The notes under the pieces are model-generated. The model ran no database searches, was not told where the DNA came from, and was given only the letters and a program-made list of their open reading frames with translations. From Prorocentrum cordatum (Eukaryota > Sar > Dinophyceae > Prorocentrales > Prorocentraceae): a stretch of DNA of 64,000 bases. Numbering within the stretch: the first letter of the stretch is position 1; every line of letters starts with the position of its first letter. The stretch lies in NCBI GenBank assembly GCA_963575745.1, contig CAUYUJ010019627.1, positions 130,664 to 194,663 on the forward strand, given 5' to 3'. Position numbers and translations under genes: made by a program. Shown here in pieces: positions 11,360 to 21,426 of the stretch.

Positions 11360-11990
11360 GGCAGCAGGCGGTGGGGTCTTCGGTGGAGCTCCCGATGGGG
11401 CCACGAAGCGAGTGAGGAGTGCGCCGATATGGGCACGGTCACGCATGCGACCTGTCATTGGGGCCTTCGGTAGGGGCCACGCAACTCCTGATTGGTGCGC
11501 CAGACTGGGCGTAGTCACGCATGCAATTCCTGCCACTGGAGCCTTCGTTGCAGTCCATATGGGTCCGCGTGGGATTCTTGCGGAGATTCTGCGGAAATGG
11601 GAAGTGGGACATGGAGTCCGCAAAACGTGTGAGAGGTATGCGGAAATGGGCGCGGTCACGCGTGCGATTCTTGCTACTGGGGCCTTAGGTGGATTCCCCC
11701 CAAGGGGTCACAAAAGTAAGAGGGGTTCGCTGAAATGGTGTGGAGAGAGCGCAGGCGCTAAGAGCCGCCGGTGAAGTTCCCCATAGGGCCACGAAACGTG
11801 TGAGGTGTGCGCTGGAATCGTGTGGAGAAGGTATGCGAACGCAGCCACTGGGGTATTCGGTGGAGGTCTCTATCAGGCCACGAAACGTTTGAGTGGGCCA
11901 CCGATATGGTGTGGAGAAGGTACGCAGACGTGTGCGGGATGCGCAGAAATTGTGTGGAGAAGGCCTTGGCGCCCAAAGCATCCTCCAGAG
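11360..11990. repeat. Degenerate 80-87 bp tandem array, about 7 units
   Basis: GGCCACGAAACGTGTGAG-like segments recur at about 11398, 11476, 11560, 11618, 11704, 11787 and 11874. Each is followed by GGAAATGG, a GTCACGCATGCG or GTGTGGAGAAGG segment, and CACTGGGGCCTTCGG. Units diverge by indels, and no frame is conserved across them. Confidence 0.65.
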
Positions 11991-12355
11991 CCGCCATATC
12001 TCAGAGATTCTCTGTTTATCCTCACCCGGCTGTATCCTCGCCCTGTCCTCGTCTGAGAAGGAGGGAGAAGAAGAGGACAAGTGGAGCGAAAGGCGGGCCT
12101 CCCTGGCATGTGTCTGCCTGCTCTGGGGCCTTCTGGAGGCTTCTCGGAGGGGTTTGTTAGGTAGCAAGTAGTGCGAGCCTGGAAAAACCCTCTTAAGCTC
12201 GTCTCGACCGTCGAGTAGCAACTGGTAGTCGATGAGATAGCACCGATTTAACGTCGAGCGCGCGTCGATTAGCGTTGATCTAGCGTCGGTTAGCGTCGAT
12301 TCGCAAGAGCCGGCAAAGCTGGTATGGAATCGATGTGGAGCGCCGCTGGAGTTAA

Positions 12356-12502
12356 GTCGGGCATGGCCCTCTACAGGAAGAATGCTCAAACATAATCCAA
12401 ACATCGTCAGGCGACGATGTTTCGGCTACGCCCATGGTTCAGCTTCTGTTGACCATGCTCCACTCTTCTTCCAACATCTGCATGTAGAGAGACATGCCCG
12501 AC
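12356..12502. mobile_element. Family A element
   Basis: Left end GTCGGGCATGGCCCTC then TACAGGAAGAATGCTC, preceded by TTAA. Right end GCATGTAGAGAGACATG then CCCGAC. The interior of about 90 bp has no ORF. It lies immediately before a family K repeat. Confidence 0.75.
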
Positions 12503-12507
12503 CTATC

Positions 12508-12642
12508 ATCAAAGGGGGAAAAAACACCCGGACCGGACAAGTGGCGTTTATTAAGCGGCTCTGGACGTTTATTACTCTGCCCCGCCCTGTTGATCCCTTC
12601 TCTGGGCGCGTTTGCTGACAGACTTCGCGTGTCGGGGTGGTC
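12508..12642. repeat. Dispersed repeat family K, copy 3
   Basis: GGGGGAAAAAACACCCGGAC, TGGCGTTTATTAAGCGGC, GGGCGCGTTTGCTGAC and TCGCGTGTCGGGGTGG follow in order. This is the best match to the 8.3-kb copy. Confidence 0.6.
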
Positions 12643-12819
12643 AGAAGGACCTCTATCTAGAAGCCTGGGGGCCGAGGTGGAGCGCCGCTGGAGGGGCGCG
12701 TCGCTGTCTCCGCCAGGCCTCTCCCCCTCCGAAAGATGGAAGGAGGACAAGCGGGGACCCCAGCGAGGCCCGCAGCCCGGGATACCAGGGGGGAGGACAC
12801 AGGGGAGTAGCGGGGAGGC

Positions 12820-12950
12820 TAGCAAGGAGGGAGGAGAGGGGAGGAGAGGGCAGTCCAGGGCGGATGAGAGGGGAGGAGAATGGGGAGGAGAGGGGGGGAG
12901 ATGGGGAGGATCGCGAGGGGGGAGGATCGCGAGGTAGCACAAGTGGAGGG
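12820..12950. repeat. GGAGAGG-rich purine tract
   Basis: Degenerate GGGAGGAGA repeat; it generates the opposing Ser/Pro-rich and Arg/Gly-rich open frames seen here. Confidence 0.7.
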
Positions 12951-13050
12951 GCGAGGGACGAGCGTGCTGGAAGGATCGAGGCGGCAGCGTCTCCCCGTGC
13001 CACGCCGCTCCGCCAGCGCTCCCATCAGTGACCCTGGCCCCAGGTTTAAG

Positions 13051-13229
13051 GTGGGCCTGTCCCTCTACAGGAGGGATAATATCCCTCCTGTAGAGGGACA
13101 TGCCCATTTTGATTATTCAAAATGAGTAAAGAAATAGTCTCGGGATGATTTTTGCTACTATTCCTGAATCTGTTTTGGCTACTTGTTACTGCTCGTCTTA
13201 AAGTCCGCCTGTGGGAGGACATGCCCGAC
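13051..13229. mobile_element. Family A element with a second terminus nested as a perfect hairpin
   Basis: The left end GTGGGCCTGTCCCTC (then TACAGGAGGGAT) is followed at once by its own inverted copy, ATCCCTCCTGTAGAGGG then ACATGCCCA, giving a 53-bp palindrome at 13053-13105. The ordinary interior and a right end (CGCCTGTGGGAGGACATG then CCCGACC) follow. Confidence 0.65.
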
Positions 13230-13744
13230 CGAACCCCAGGTGGCCCCCGCTCTCCCAGGGAGGCTCCGATGGCCTCCCGGGCCCCCAGGGGGGGGGGGGC
13301 CAGGCGGCTCCCCCCAGCGATGGCGCGGAAGGCCGGGGGGGGCGCGCTGGCACCCGAGCTTTTGGATCCGCCAGCGACAGCGGGAGAGTGTCTCCGAATG
13401 CTGGGGGCGCGCTGTCTGGGCCTCCCAGATGGGGTCTAAGTGGATGGGGTCGGCGCCTCGGCCGCCAGTGTTCGCGGGGTGCCCAGAGCGCCCGCGACAC
13501 GCTATCAGCTCGAAGGACACAGCGTGTCGCCAGGGCCGCCGTCGCAACTCGCCAAGCAGAGTTTCTGACCGTAGGCTTAAGGGTCATGCGTTCTTAATCG
13601 CCGACTTATCGCCGATAGCGGCCCGATAGCCCAGGAAGGTTCGGATCTGCTAGATGGGGCCAAGCGCCGATCTATCGGCGGTGCATCGCCGATTCCGTGT
13701 CGATGTTTCCCCCCTGAGCCAGACGATCGTCTTCCAGGATCCCG
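13230..13744. other. No gene recognised
   Basis: Very GC-rich, with runs of G at 13290 and 13337. Overlapping frames on both strands show no domain. Confidence 0.4.
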
Positions 13745-13751
13745 CGACGGC

Positions 13752-13847
13752 TGGGTATGTGTGTGTGTGTGCTCCAGAGTGTGTGTGTGTGTGTTGTGTG
13801 TTGAGTGTTGTGTTGTGTTGTATTGTGTGCGTGCGTGCGTGCGTGTG

Positions 13848-13895
<48 letters not shown>

Positions 13896-13935
13896 TGTGT
13901 GTGTGTGTGTGTTTGTGTGTGTGTGTCTGTGTGTG
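13752..13935. repeat. TG and TGCG microsatellite
   Basis: Long TG and GCGT tract; reads as Cys-Val or His-Thr frames that are not genes. Confidence 0.95.
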
Positions 13936-14070
13936 AGTTCGATCGGTTCTTGCACCGAACCGCCCAAAACAGATGCCCCCCAGCCGCAGGCAGCTCCCCA
14001 TAGTTGCCGACAGGTGGGGCATGCGGAGGGCATCTGTTTGCGGCAGCTCGGTGCACCAGCGGATCGAACT
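13936..14070. mobile_element. Foldback element with about 45-bp arms
   Basis: GAGTTCGATCGGTTCTTG, CACCGAACCGCC and AACAGATGCCCC on the left pair with GGGCATCTGTTTGCGG, AGCTCGGTGC and GCGGATCGAACTC on the right. There is a short loop between. It abuts the TG microsatellite. Confidence 0.65.
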
Positions 14071-14569
14071 CATGCCCCCCCCCTCAGGGTCATCCCCCTT
14101 TGGTGGATCCCGAGTCTTGAACGCTCCCCATCACATCAGCAGATGCACCCTCGTCGCTCCTTTCGGCTCTGAAGGGTCACGCACCGGAGCAGGCGTGCGG
14201 TTGCGACGCGCAGCGGTCCCCGGAGGGCTCCGTCTGCGCCGTCCTGTGCCCCCCGCACTGGCTGCAGCCTTTCCAAGAAGAAACATCGGCATACAGTGGG
14301 GACCCATGCCAAGAAACACCCTGCTTGCCTCCAGAATACCCTGGTTTTCTTGAAATTCGACGGTTTTGCTGTGGAGAGCGCGACGTTCCCACACCAAAAA
14401 TCGATGTACGTCCTGGGGTCTCAGGGTTGTGTTTCTTGTGGAAGGTTCCTTGTGGGCGGGCGCCTACTGTACCCATAAAAGTGGACCTGACGCGACTCCA
14501 ATTAGAGGGAACATGTCATAGTGTATGGGCGCATGGATTAGCACTGCATGGACGTTTTGCGTAGCACTG

Positions 14570-14720
14570 CTTGGTGTTGCTTGGTGTTGCCTGGAGTTGC
14601 TTGGCCTTTCTTGGCCTTGCTTGACCTTGCTTGGCGTTGCTTGGTATTGCTTGGCGTTGCGTGGCGTTGATTGCATTGCTTTGCCTTGCCTGGAATTGCT
14701 TGGCATCGCCTGGGAATTGA
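14570..14720. repeat. Degenerate TTGCTTGG(C/T)(G/C) repeat
   Basis: About ten 10-14 base units of TTGCTTGGCGTTGC type. Confidence 0.8.
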
Positions 14721-14724
14721 AATG

Positions 14725-15010
14725 GGACCAATCAAGCCGTAGAATGCAGTAAGGGAACAACGCTCAGCAACCTGAGGAATGCCGTAAGGAAACCGGGCCA
14801 AGCCGCTCGAGGAACGCAACAAGGACACAAGCCCAGACAAGCCAAGGATTGCAGTGTGGGAACAAGGGCGAGCAACCCCAGACATCGCAACTGTAAGGGA
14901 ACAAGGCCAAGCAACTCAGGTTCACGAGTGAGGGAATTATACCAAGCAGCCTCGTGGAACGCCACAGCAAGGAAACACACCAAGCAACCCGGAGGAACGC
15001 TGGCATGGCA
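14725..15010. repeat. Degenerate 36-38 bp tandem array, about 7 units
   Basis: Each unit has AAGGGAACAA, then CCAAGCAA, then GAGGAACGC with substitutions, starting near 14752, 14787, 14820, 14857, 14893, 14930 and 14968. Two further decayed units appear near 15940-16010. Confidence 0.65.
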
Positions 15011-15590
15011 GGCCAGGCACCCACGGATCCGCCTTTTCCAAGGCTGGATGGCAGAATGTGGAATCCAACATGCCGTCTTACCCAAACTATTACCATCCAT
15101 CAATGTCCTCCGCAAGAACGTTGCGGGCAAGCAGCGGAAGCAGGGCACGCGGGACGTTCTACGCCGACGCAAGCTCGAGCCGAGCGGACGCAGGTCCCGA
15201 TGACACGAACAGCCACTCCAGGCTCCAATTTTGGCCGCATGCAGTCGCAAGCAGACAGGATCCAGAAGCTCGACCGCCATCATCATCATTTGCACGAGCT
15301 GTCCCCCGAACCAGCAACATGCATTCTAGAGTGGCGAAGCGACTCGACTTGTAGAACGCAAGCCAATATTCTAGAATCGCCGCGTGCGTTCTATAAGCAG
15401 GAGAACGCAAAAAGGCTTTACATGATTTCATCTAGCATCAAACGCTCACCGGTCGGGCGCCAGTGGCGTGCTCCACCTGTGAGGCTCCAGTCGCGGGCTC
15501 AGGGGAGACCGTGCGATCGTTCCCAGACCATGTGAGTGGTCCATGCAAGGCATGTCACCCATCTCGGAAAACGACATAAACAAACAAATT
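15011..15590. other. No gene recognised
   Basis: Less GC-rich unique DNA with TCTAGAATCG-type short repeats. Only short unsupported frames. Confidence 0.4.
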
Positions 15591-15717
15591 CGGCGCTCCT
15601 CGTATATTTCTTTCATCGGCGCTGGGCCCCCCTGGTGGCGCGTCCGGCGCGGCCCCTGGCGCGCTCCACGCGCCAGGGTGGGGGTCCAGCGCAGATCCAA
15701 GCAATCCGCGCGGACAG
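15591..15717. mobile_element. Palindromic element family G, copy 2
   Basis: CATCGGCGCTGGGCCCC on the left pairs with GGGGGTCCAGCGCAGATC on the right. GGCGCGCTCCACGCGCC forms an inner hairpin, and AATCCGCGCGGA follows as in the 7.9-kb copy. Confidence 0.65.
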
Positions 15718-16279
15718 TCGAACCTCTAGGTTCATCCCCATGAGGAAGCGCCGCAATGTCTTAGTAGTGGGAGCCCAACGCTGCGAGTACGCATGTCGGT
15801 GCGCCACCTGCGGTTCACCCCACAAGTCACCACACCAGTAGGCGACTCGGTTTTCCAAGTGCAGGCGCCGAGGTGGATCTCACCCAAAGCCTTGCACCCA
15901 GAGAACATGTTCAGAACGAGTCAAACTCCTTCGGCAAACCCTAAGTGGAGAACCAGACCAAGCATCCCCAAGCGCCACCGTAAGGAAAGGAGACCCAGCA
16001 GCTCCGGGGAACCCCGGCTGGACATGCCGGGCATCCACCGATATATCCTGAAATCCGACGCGGCGAAAAATTGCAACATCGCAGAAAATCACGACCGGAG
16101 CCCCGGACCCAATCTTTCTGCGTTCATTTTCGAGCCGGATCGATCGGTGAGGGTCCTGGGGCCCGAAACGGTGCGAAAGCGCCCGTCGTGAAAAAAATGC
16201 AACGCCGGCGTCTCAGGGTTCGTCACACAAGCAGGACACCCTTTGAAGCAAAGCCCCATTGAGGATTTTTTCTGGGGAA

Positions 16280-16560
16280 CGTCGCGGACTTGTTCTTGGA
16301 TCGGCGCTGGGCATCCTGGCGGCGCCTCTGGCTTCGCCCCTGGTTCCTTCCGCGACCCAGGGAGCAGGGAGGGGGGCACCAGCGCCGACCCAGGACATCC
16401 GCCCCGATCTCCGAACGCGTCGTTGAAGCAGGTTATTCTTCTTCTTCTTCCTCTTCTTCTTCTTCTTCTTCTCATTCTTATATTATTTTTTTACTATTAT
16501 TATTACTATTATTTGTTTTATTATTATTATTTGTCTTTTTTCTTCTTCTTTTTCTAGTAA
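16280..16560. mobile_element. Family G element, copy 3, with TTC/TTA tail
   Basis: GGATCGGCGCTGGGC on the left pairs with CCAGCGCCGACCC on the right. CGAACGCGTCGTTGAAGC follows, and then 120 bases of TTC and TTA repeats. The same body, end and pyrimidine-rich tail occur at 18105-18330, so the tail seems to travel with the element. Confidence 0.65.
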
Positions 16561-16767
16561 TTTCAGTATTATCCGTGAGGGCTTCGCCCCCTGCCGCCGG
16601 CCCCCTCTTTCGGAGAATGCGCTGTGCAAGAGCTACGTCATGATGCCTGGGCACTGTCGTGAACCAGTATTGGAACTTCATGCGAGGCCGACTCGTAATG
16701 AGCAAAACCAATTGATCACCAGAGGGGTTACCACACCTGGCGGTTGGTAAGACGTCGTGACCCTGTG

Positions 16768-17656
16768 TGAGGGGTATTTTTGCAAGTGTTGCAAATCCCG
16801 TGTGTTTTTGGACCCTGACCCTACGGATCTGCGTGCGGGGTGCCACCGAATTTCAGAAATGTGGCAAATCCCGTGTGTTTTTGGACCCTGACCCTACGGA
16901 TCTGCGTGCGGAGTGCCAGCAAATGTCAGCAATGTGGCAAATCCCGTGTGTTTTTGGACCCTGACCCTACGGATCTGCGTGCGGGGTGCCACCGAATTTC
17001 AGAAATGTGGCAAATCTCGTGTGTTTTTGGACCCTGACCCTACGGATCTGCGTGCGGGGTGCCACCGAATTTCAGAAATGTGGCAAATCCCGTGTGTTTT
17101 TGGACCCTGACCCTACGGATCTGCGTGCGGAGTGCCAGCAAATGTCAGCAATGTGGCAAATCCTTTGTGTTTTTGGACCCTGACCCTACGGATCTGCGTG
17201 CGGGGTGCCACCGAATTTCAGAAATGTGGCAAATCTCGTGTGTGTTTGGACCCTGACCCTACGGATCTGCGTGCGGGGTGCCAGCAAATTTCAGAAATGT
17301 GGCAAATCCTTTGTGTTTTTGGACCCTGACCCTACGGATCTGCGTGAGGGGTGCCATCGAATTGCAGAAAAATTGCAAATCCCTTGTGTTTTTGGACGCT
17401 GACCCTGCGGATCTGCGTGAGGGGCGCCACCGGATTTCAAACATGTGGTAAATCCTTTGTGTTTCCGGACCCTGACCCTACGGATCTGCGTGAGGGGTGT
17501 AGCCGAATTTCAGAAATGCATGAATCCTTTGTGTTTTTGTTGACCCTGACCCCGCCGATCTGCGTGAGGGGTGCCACCGAATTTCAGAAATGTGCCGAAT
17601 CCCGTGTGCTTTTAGACCCTGACCCCGCCGATCTGCGTGAGGGGTGTCACTTCTTA
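16768..17656. repeat. 73-bp tandem satellite, about 12 units
   Basis: GCAAATCCCGTGTG recurs at 16791, 16864, 16937 and onward with an exact 73-bp step for the first eight units, then with small indels. One variant block (ACCGAATTTCAG against AGCAAATGTCAG) marks a three-unit (219-bp) higher-order pattern in units 2-7. Because 73 is not a multiple of three, each unit opens a 65-codon frame in a shifted phase; none is taken as a gene. Confidence 0.95.
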
Positions 17657-17900
17657 CCCCCCTCAGAAACTCTGAAAACCCTCCCAGGGCGTGGTAAAAA
17701 TACCCGTTTTGGGCCTCCCCCCCCCTCGCGCGGTCCATAAACAAGGAACAGCAAGCAGCAAGAAGTCGACAAGGAACAGTAAGCAGCAGAAGCAGAACTG
17801 TACGTAACTGTGGAAACTGGAGGCTGCAGCAAGTACAGGAGACTGCGAAGCTTAGCCCTACAGCCTGGTGGCCCCACAAGGAGGCCGGCGGATTATTGTG

Positions 17901-18068
17901 TACACCTTATGCGATGCTTAAGAAAACCTACGTAATCGTCCAGAGTCTCGATTATTCTTAATTTTTCAATGTAAATCCCAAGATTTTGATAGAAGTTCTG
18001 GGTTACATTCAATTTCTGAGACTATGAATTTCTTAACCCATGATTTCTTAAGCATTTCGCAGGGTGTA
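17901..18068. mobile_element. AT-rich foldback element
   Basis: The ends TACACCTTATGCGATGC and TTAAGAAA pair with TTTCTTAAGC and ATTTCGCAGGGTGTA. The 120-bp interior is much AT-richer than its surroundings. The termini start and end with TA, which would fit a TA target site. Only one copy is seen. Confidence 0.6.
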
Positions 18069-18104
18069 TCTTTTTGTGCTCATGTTCGGAATCATTGTTT
18101 TGCC

Positions 18105-18335
18105 GATCGGCGCCTCTGGCTTCGCCCCTGGCTCCTTCGGCGACCCAGGGAGCAGGGAGAGGGGGCCAGCGCCGATCCAGGACATCCGCCCAGATCTCCG
18201 AACGCGTCGTTGAAGCAGGTTCTTATTATTATCATTATTATTATTATTATGATTATTATTATGATTATTATGATTATTATTGTTATTAATATTATTATTA
18301 TTTTTTCTTATTTTTCTTACTCTTCTTATTCTTCT
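18105..18335. mobile_element. Family G element, copy 4, with TTA tail
   Basis: GATCGGCGCCTCTGGC and CCAGCGCCGATCC flank CTTCGCCCCTGG. CGAACGCGTCGTTGAAGC then leads into a roughly 110-base TTA/TTATTG tail. The DNA before it (18063-18111) and after it (18358-18405) forms a direct repeat of about 45 bp that includes ATTGTTTTGCCGATCGGCG. Confidence 0.65.
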
Positions 18336-18856
18336 AGTCATTACTATATTATTATTGTGTATCTTCTTGTGCTCATTTTCTGATTCATTGTTTTGCCGAT
18401 CGGCGCGGGCCGTCGAGCACCCCCCCCCCATGGAGTAGATCTCGGCTGTTTTTGGCGCCTGTTTCGAGCAGGTGGAGTCTCCCCCAGAAGACGCGCTGCT
18501 GCAGACAGTCGCATTCCAGCAGAGCTCCAGAGCCAGACCCCCCCCCTCCCACCCCACTCCCGTCCAATGTCGAAACGCCGAACAAGAACAAGGTCACCCT
18601 CATCTTCATAATATTATTCTTGTTAGTCTGATGTTTATAACTTCTCTCAGCCTTCTTCTTCTTATTTTGATTATTATTATCATTGTTATTATCGGTCTGT
18701 GTATGCTCCTCTTCTTCGATTGTCTGGGGGCGCCGTCTGGCACAGGATTGGCGTAGACGCCGCCGTAGCAGATTCCGCCGCAGGTGGCATCACATCCTTC
18801 GGGGATAGGCGAGGGCGTGCGGGAGGCTCGGTGGTGCGCGAGAGGGCTGGCCTTAC

Positions 18857-19010
18857 GTTGGGCCTGTCCCTCTGCAGGAGGAGTATGCAAACATGATTGC
18901 TGAACAGGTACGGGGACGAAGTTATGATTCGGTTTGACCATTTCGGGGGTATGTTGCAAGTCTTGTTTTTTCGCGCCCCGAATCCGCCTGTATGGGGGGA
19001 CACGCCCGAC
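18857..19010. mobile_element. Family A element
   Basis: Left end GTTGGGCCTGTCCCTC then TGCAGGAGGAGTATG. Right end CCGCCTGTATGGGGGGAC then ACGCCCGAC. The interior ATTTCGGGGGTATG matches the family. Confidence 0.7.
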
Positions 19011-19157
19011 CTCAGGCTGGCCCTCTGCGGGGGGTGGCCCTCCGAGAAGTCATAGGGGCCTCTCTTGCGAGCGTCGGGGAGGCTTCCGGGGCCTCGCCCT
19101 CACCTTTTTGTTGGGGCCCCTCCCGGGGGCGCCCTCGTCGCCACCGCTGGATTCGAC

Positions 19158-19340
19158 TTTTTCTCCTCCTCCTCCTCCTCCTCCTCCTCCTCTGCATCCT
19201 CTTCCTCCTCCTCCTCCTCCTCCTCCTCCTCCTCCTCCTCCCTTCTCCTCCTCCTCCTCCCTTCTCCTCCTCCCTCCTCCCTCCTCCCTCCTCCCTCCTC
19301 CCTCCTCCCTCCTCCTCCTCCTCCTCCTCATCCTCCTCTT
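19158..19340. repeat. CCT microsatellite
   Basis: Degenerate CCT/CCTCC tract producing Ser, Leu, Pro and Glu frames. Confidence 0.9.
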
Positions 19341-19609
19341 CCCGTGGCTGGAGGCACAAGTCTGGTCGGGACGCACCCCGGGAGAGGCCCCGCTGGGGAG
19401 CCGCGGATCTCCGCGGGGCCGGAGCAGGTGGGGTCGGACGGCCGAGCAGTACTGCAGATGCAGCGGCGATGCGGCGCGACCTGGTTTAGAGCCTCTGTTT
19501 GTCTCCATCCCGCCGTCGCCGATGCCTCGGCGATGCGGCGCGATCCGCTCGTCCGATCCCAGCTGCTCTGGCCTCGTCCGATCCAGGCCTCCGAGGAGTT
19601 AAGTACTAG

Positions 19610-19762
19610 GTCGGGCATGTTCCTCTACGGGGGGAAGACTCAAAACTAATAAATGATCAGTATGGGGGCGATGCTTCTACGATTTTTGTTTATCTTGAAA
19701 TATGTTTGACTCTCTTGTCATTTTCTTCTTCCAAAATCTTCCTGTAAGGGGAAATGCCCGAC
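19610..19762. mobile_element. Family A element
   Basis: Left end GTCGGGCATGTTCCTC then TACGGGGGGAAG. Right end TTCCTGTAAGGGGAAATG then CCCGAC. Preceded closely by TTAAGTACTAG. Confidence 0.7.
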
Positions 19763-19999
19763 CTGAGATTACTAGGGCGCTCTAAGGAGCCCCAGTGGCT
19801 TCTGGGAGTGCCACTCCCTCGCCCTACTTTCGGAGGTTGATCGACCTCCTACCCTGACACGTCGATTAGCGAATTGGCCGTTTTCGGTTTGCGGGAGAGC
19901 GTCGCGGCCGTCATGTTTGCGGGTCCAGGTCCGTCGGTTTCGGTCCCAGGCCGTTTTCACTGAAGGGTGGCTTAGTAAAGGGAGGTTTGTCCACCGCCG

Positions 20000-20737
20000 A
20001 TGCCTCCTTGTGCGCAGCGCCGCCAAGTGGAGCTCGTACCTGAGGGCGCCACCTGGAGCACAACGATGGCCGCGGTCGACGCGGAGGACCCGGCGGGCTC
20101 CCCGACGAGGATACCCATCGCAGAGCTGCCGCCGCTCCCGGACCGAGGCAGCGGCTACTGGCAGGAGCCTTGGCTTGGAGTCTGCGTCGTCTCGCTGATG
20201 TGCGTGGCGCTGGTTTCCATTGTGACCGGCGTCGCTCTGAGCCGCCTGTCCCTCGCCAGTGAGGCTGGCAAAGAGGCCCTCATCGTTACCAAAGCGATGC
20301 TGGCGCTGATTTGGGTTGAGGCTCTGGTGGCCGTGCTGTCGACTCTATACATTGTCTTTGGCGGCGCCGGAGTGATTCAGCGAAGTCCGGACACGTGCTA
20401 TCCCATACCTCGTGAGGTGTTGGATCAGTTGCGCGGCAGGGGAGACACCCAACTGTTGCACAACAACATTAAGAGCGATGGACAGCCTGCTCTGCCAGAC
20501 GGAACGTATTGCGTGCGTTGTTTGGTCTGGCGGCCGACAAGTGGGATCGTTCACCATTGTAGTGTTTGCCAGCGGTGCGTCACTGGTTTTGACCACCATT
20601 GTGGTGTCTTCGGCCGTTGCATCGTGGAGGGCAACATGAAATGTTTCAAGGCCACCATCAGCATGGCAGTCGCGGGCTTCATCACCGTGCTGGTGACTGT
20701 TGCCAGCGGCGACGAATTTGGATTATTTGCCCGATGA
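20000..20737 (+). CDS. DHHC-type protein S-acyltransferase (palmitoyltransferase), short
   Basis: Predicted membrane enzyme that would transfer palmitate from acyl-CoA to cysteines of other proteins. The frame gives 245 residues from the ATG at 20000; a second in-frame ATG at 20066 may be the real start. Two hydrophobic segments (about 58-82 and 97-120) precede a cysteine-rich domain: Cys171, Cys174, His186, Cys187, Cys190, Cys193, then Asp198-His-His-Cys201 with the nucleophile Cys201 and Cys207. A third hydrophobic segment covers 217-236. The fourth membrane segment usual after the DHHC domain is missing: the frame stops nine codons later. The stretch between Cys174 and the next His-Cys is about two residues longer than the common pattern. 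Either a downstream exon was not recognised or the copy is truncated. No other ORF is coupled to it. Confidence 0.8.
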   Translation: MPPCAQRRQVELVPEGATWSTTMAAVDAEDPAGSPTRIPIAELPPLPDRGSGYWQEPWLGVCVVSLMCVALVSIVTGVALSRLSLASEAGKEALIVTKAMLALIWVEALVAVLSTLYIVFGGAGVIQRSPDTCYPIPREVLDQLRGRGDTQLLHNNIKSDGQPALPDGTYCVRCLVWRPTSGIVHHCSVCQRCVTGFDHHCGVFGRCIVEGNMKCFKATISMAVAGFITVLVTVASGDEFGLFAR

Positions 20738-21246
20738 CCGCAGACGGACCATTCGCGTGGGAGTGCAAAGCTGGCGCCCCACCGCGACACCATACGTTTT
20801 GTACAAGGCGAGAGATGTCATCTGCACGGTGTCGACTGTCAGATCGGTAGTGGCCTTGCAAAGTAAAGTTGACGTGCTGAGTGGCAGCGCGGAGTTGTAC
20901 GCTTGTGTTCTGAGGCCCAGCGGCGGGCTTCTTGCGTTTCCAGCGGTCGTGGGCGGGCAGATTGCAGCCTGCGGGACGCAAAAGAAATGGCATGCCCATG
21001 CTCAACCGTCCCTTCTGCCAAGCGAGGACGAGCCGCCCCGATTCCCCACAGCTGGCGTTTGCTGAGCGACCTGGGATCGGCGCCGCCCCAACATACTAAT
21101 ACTATGTGTGTCGCCCCCACCAGGAGCGACGCGCGCACCGAGAAATCTTGTAGTAGATGCGTCGTGGCGGGCGATATCACAAGATGATTATACTAATTAT
21201 GTGGTCGGATCGGACATACGCCTCCAAGGAGGACACAGAGTACTAG
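20738..21246. other. No further gene recognised downstream of the DHHC ORF
   Basis: Open frames here lack recognisable domains. A short stretch near 21050 (CTGGCGTTTGCTGAGCGAC) resembles family K. Confidence 0.4.
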
Positions 21247-21426
21247 TACAGTCGGGGCCCTGAAGAAGGAACCCTTTTGGTTGGGGAGGGGCTCCGCGTT
21301 CCTTAGGTGTTTCACAGCTTGCCTCAGGTTTTCCTTATGTTTTCGATAGGAAGTCGAAGTTTAACTTATGGAAAAAAGGGGCCTCGTTCCTTATTTAGGG
21401 TTCCTTAGGTCAACGCCCCGACTGTA
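21247..21426 (+). mobile_element. Family B element, complete copy 1
   Basis: 180 bp from TACAGTCGGGGC to GCCCCGACTGTA, with the symmetry continuing inward as GAAGGAACCC against GGGTTCCTTAGG. If TA is the target duplication, the element proper is CAGTCGGGG to CCCCGACTG. There is no ORF of note inside. Confidence 0.85.

Noticed and set aside
16767-17444. Series of 65-codon ORFs
   Set aside because: Each is the same satellite unit in a shifted phase, because 73 bp is not a multiple of three.
16768-17656. Possible CRISPR array
   Set aside because: Repeats are contiguous with no spacers, and there are no cas genes.
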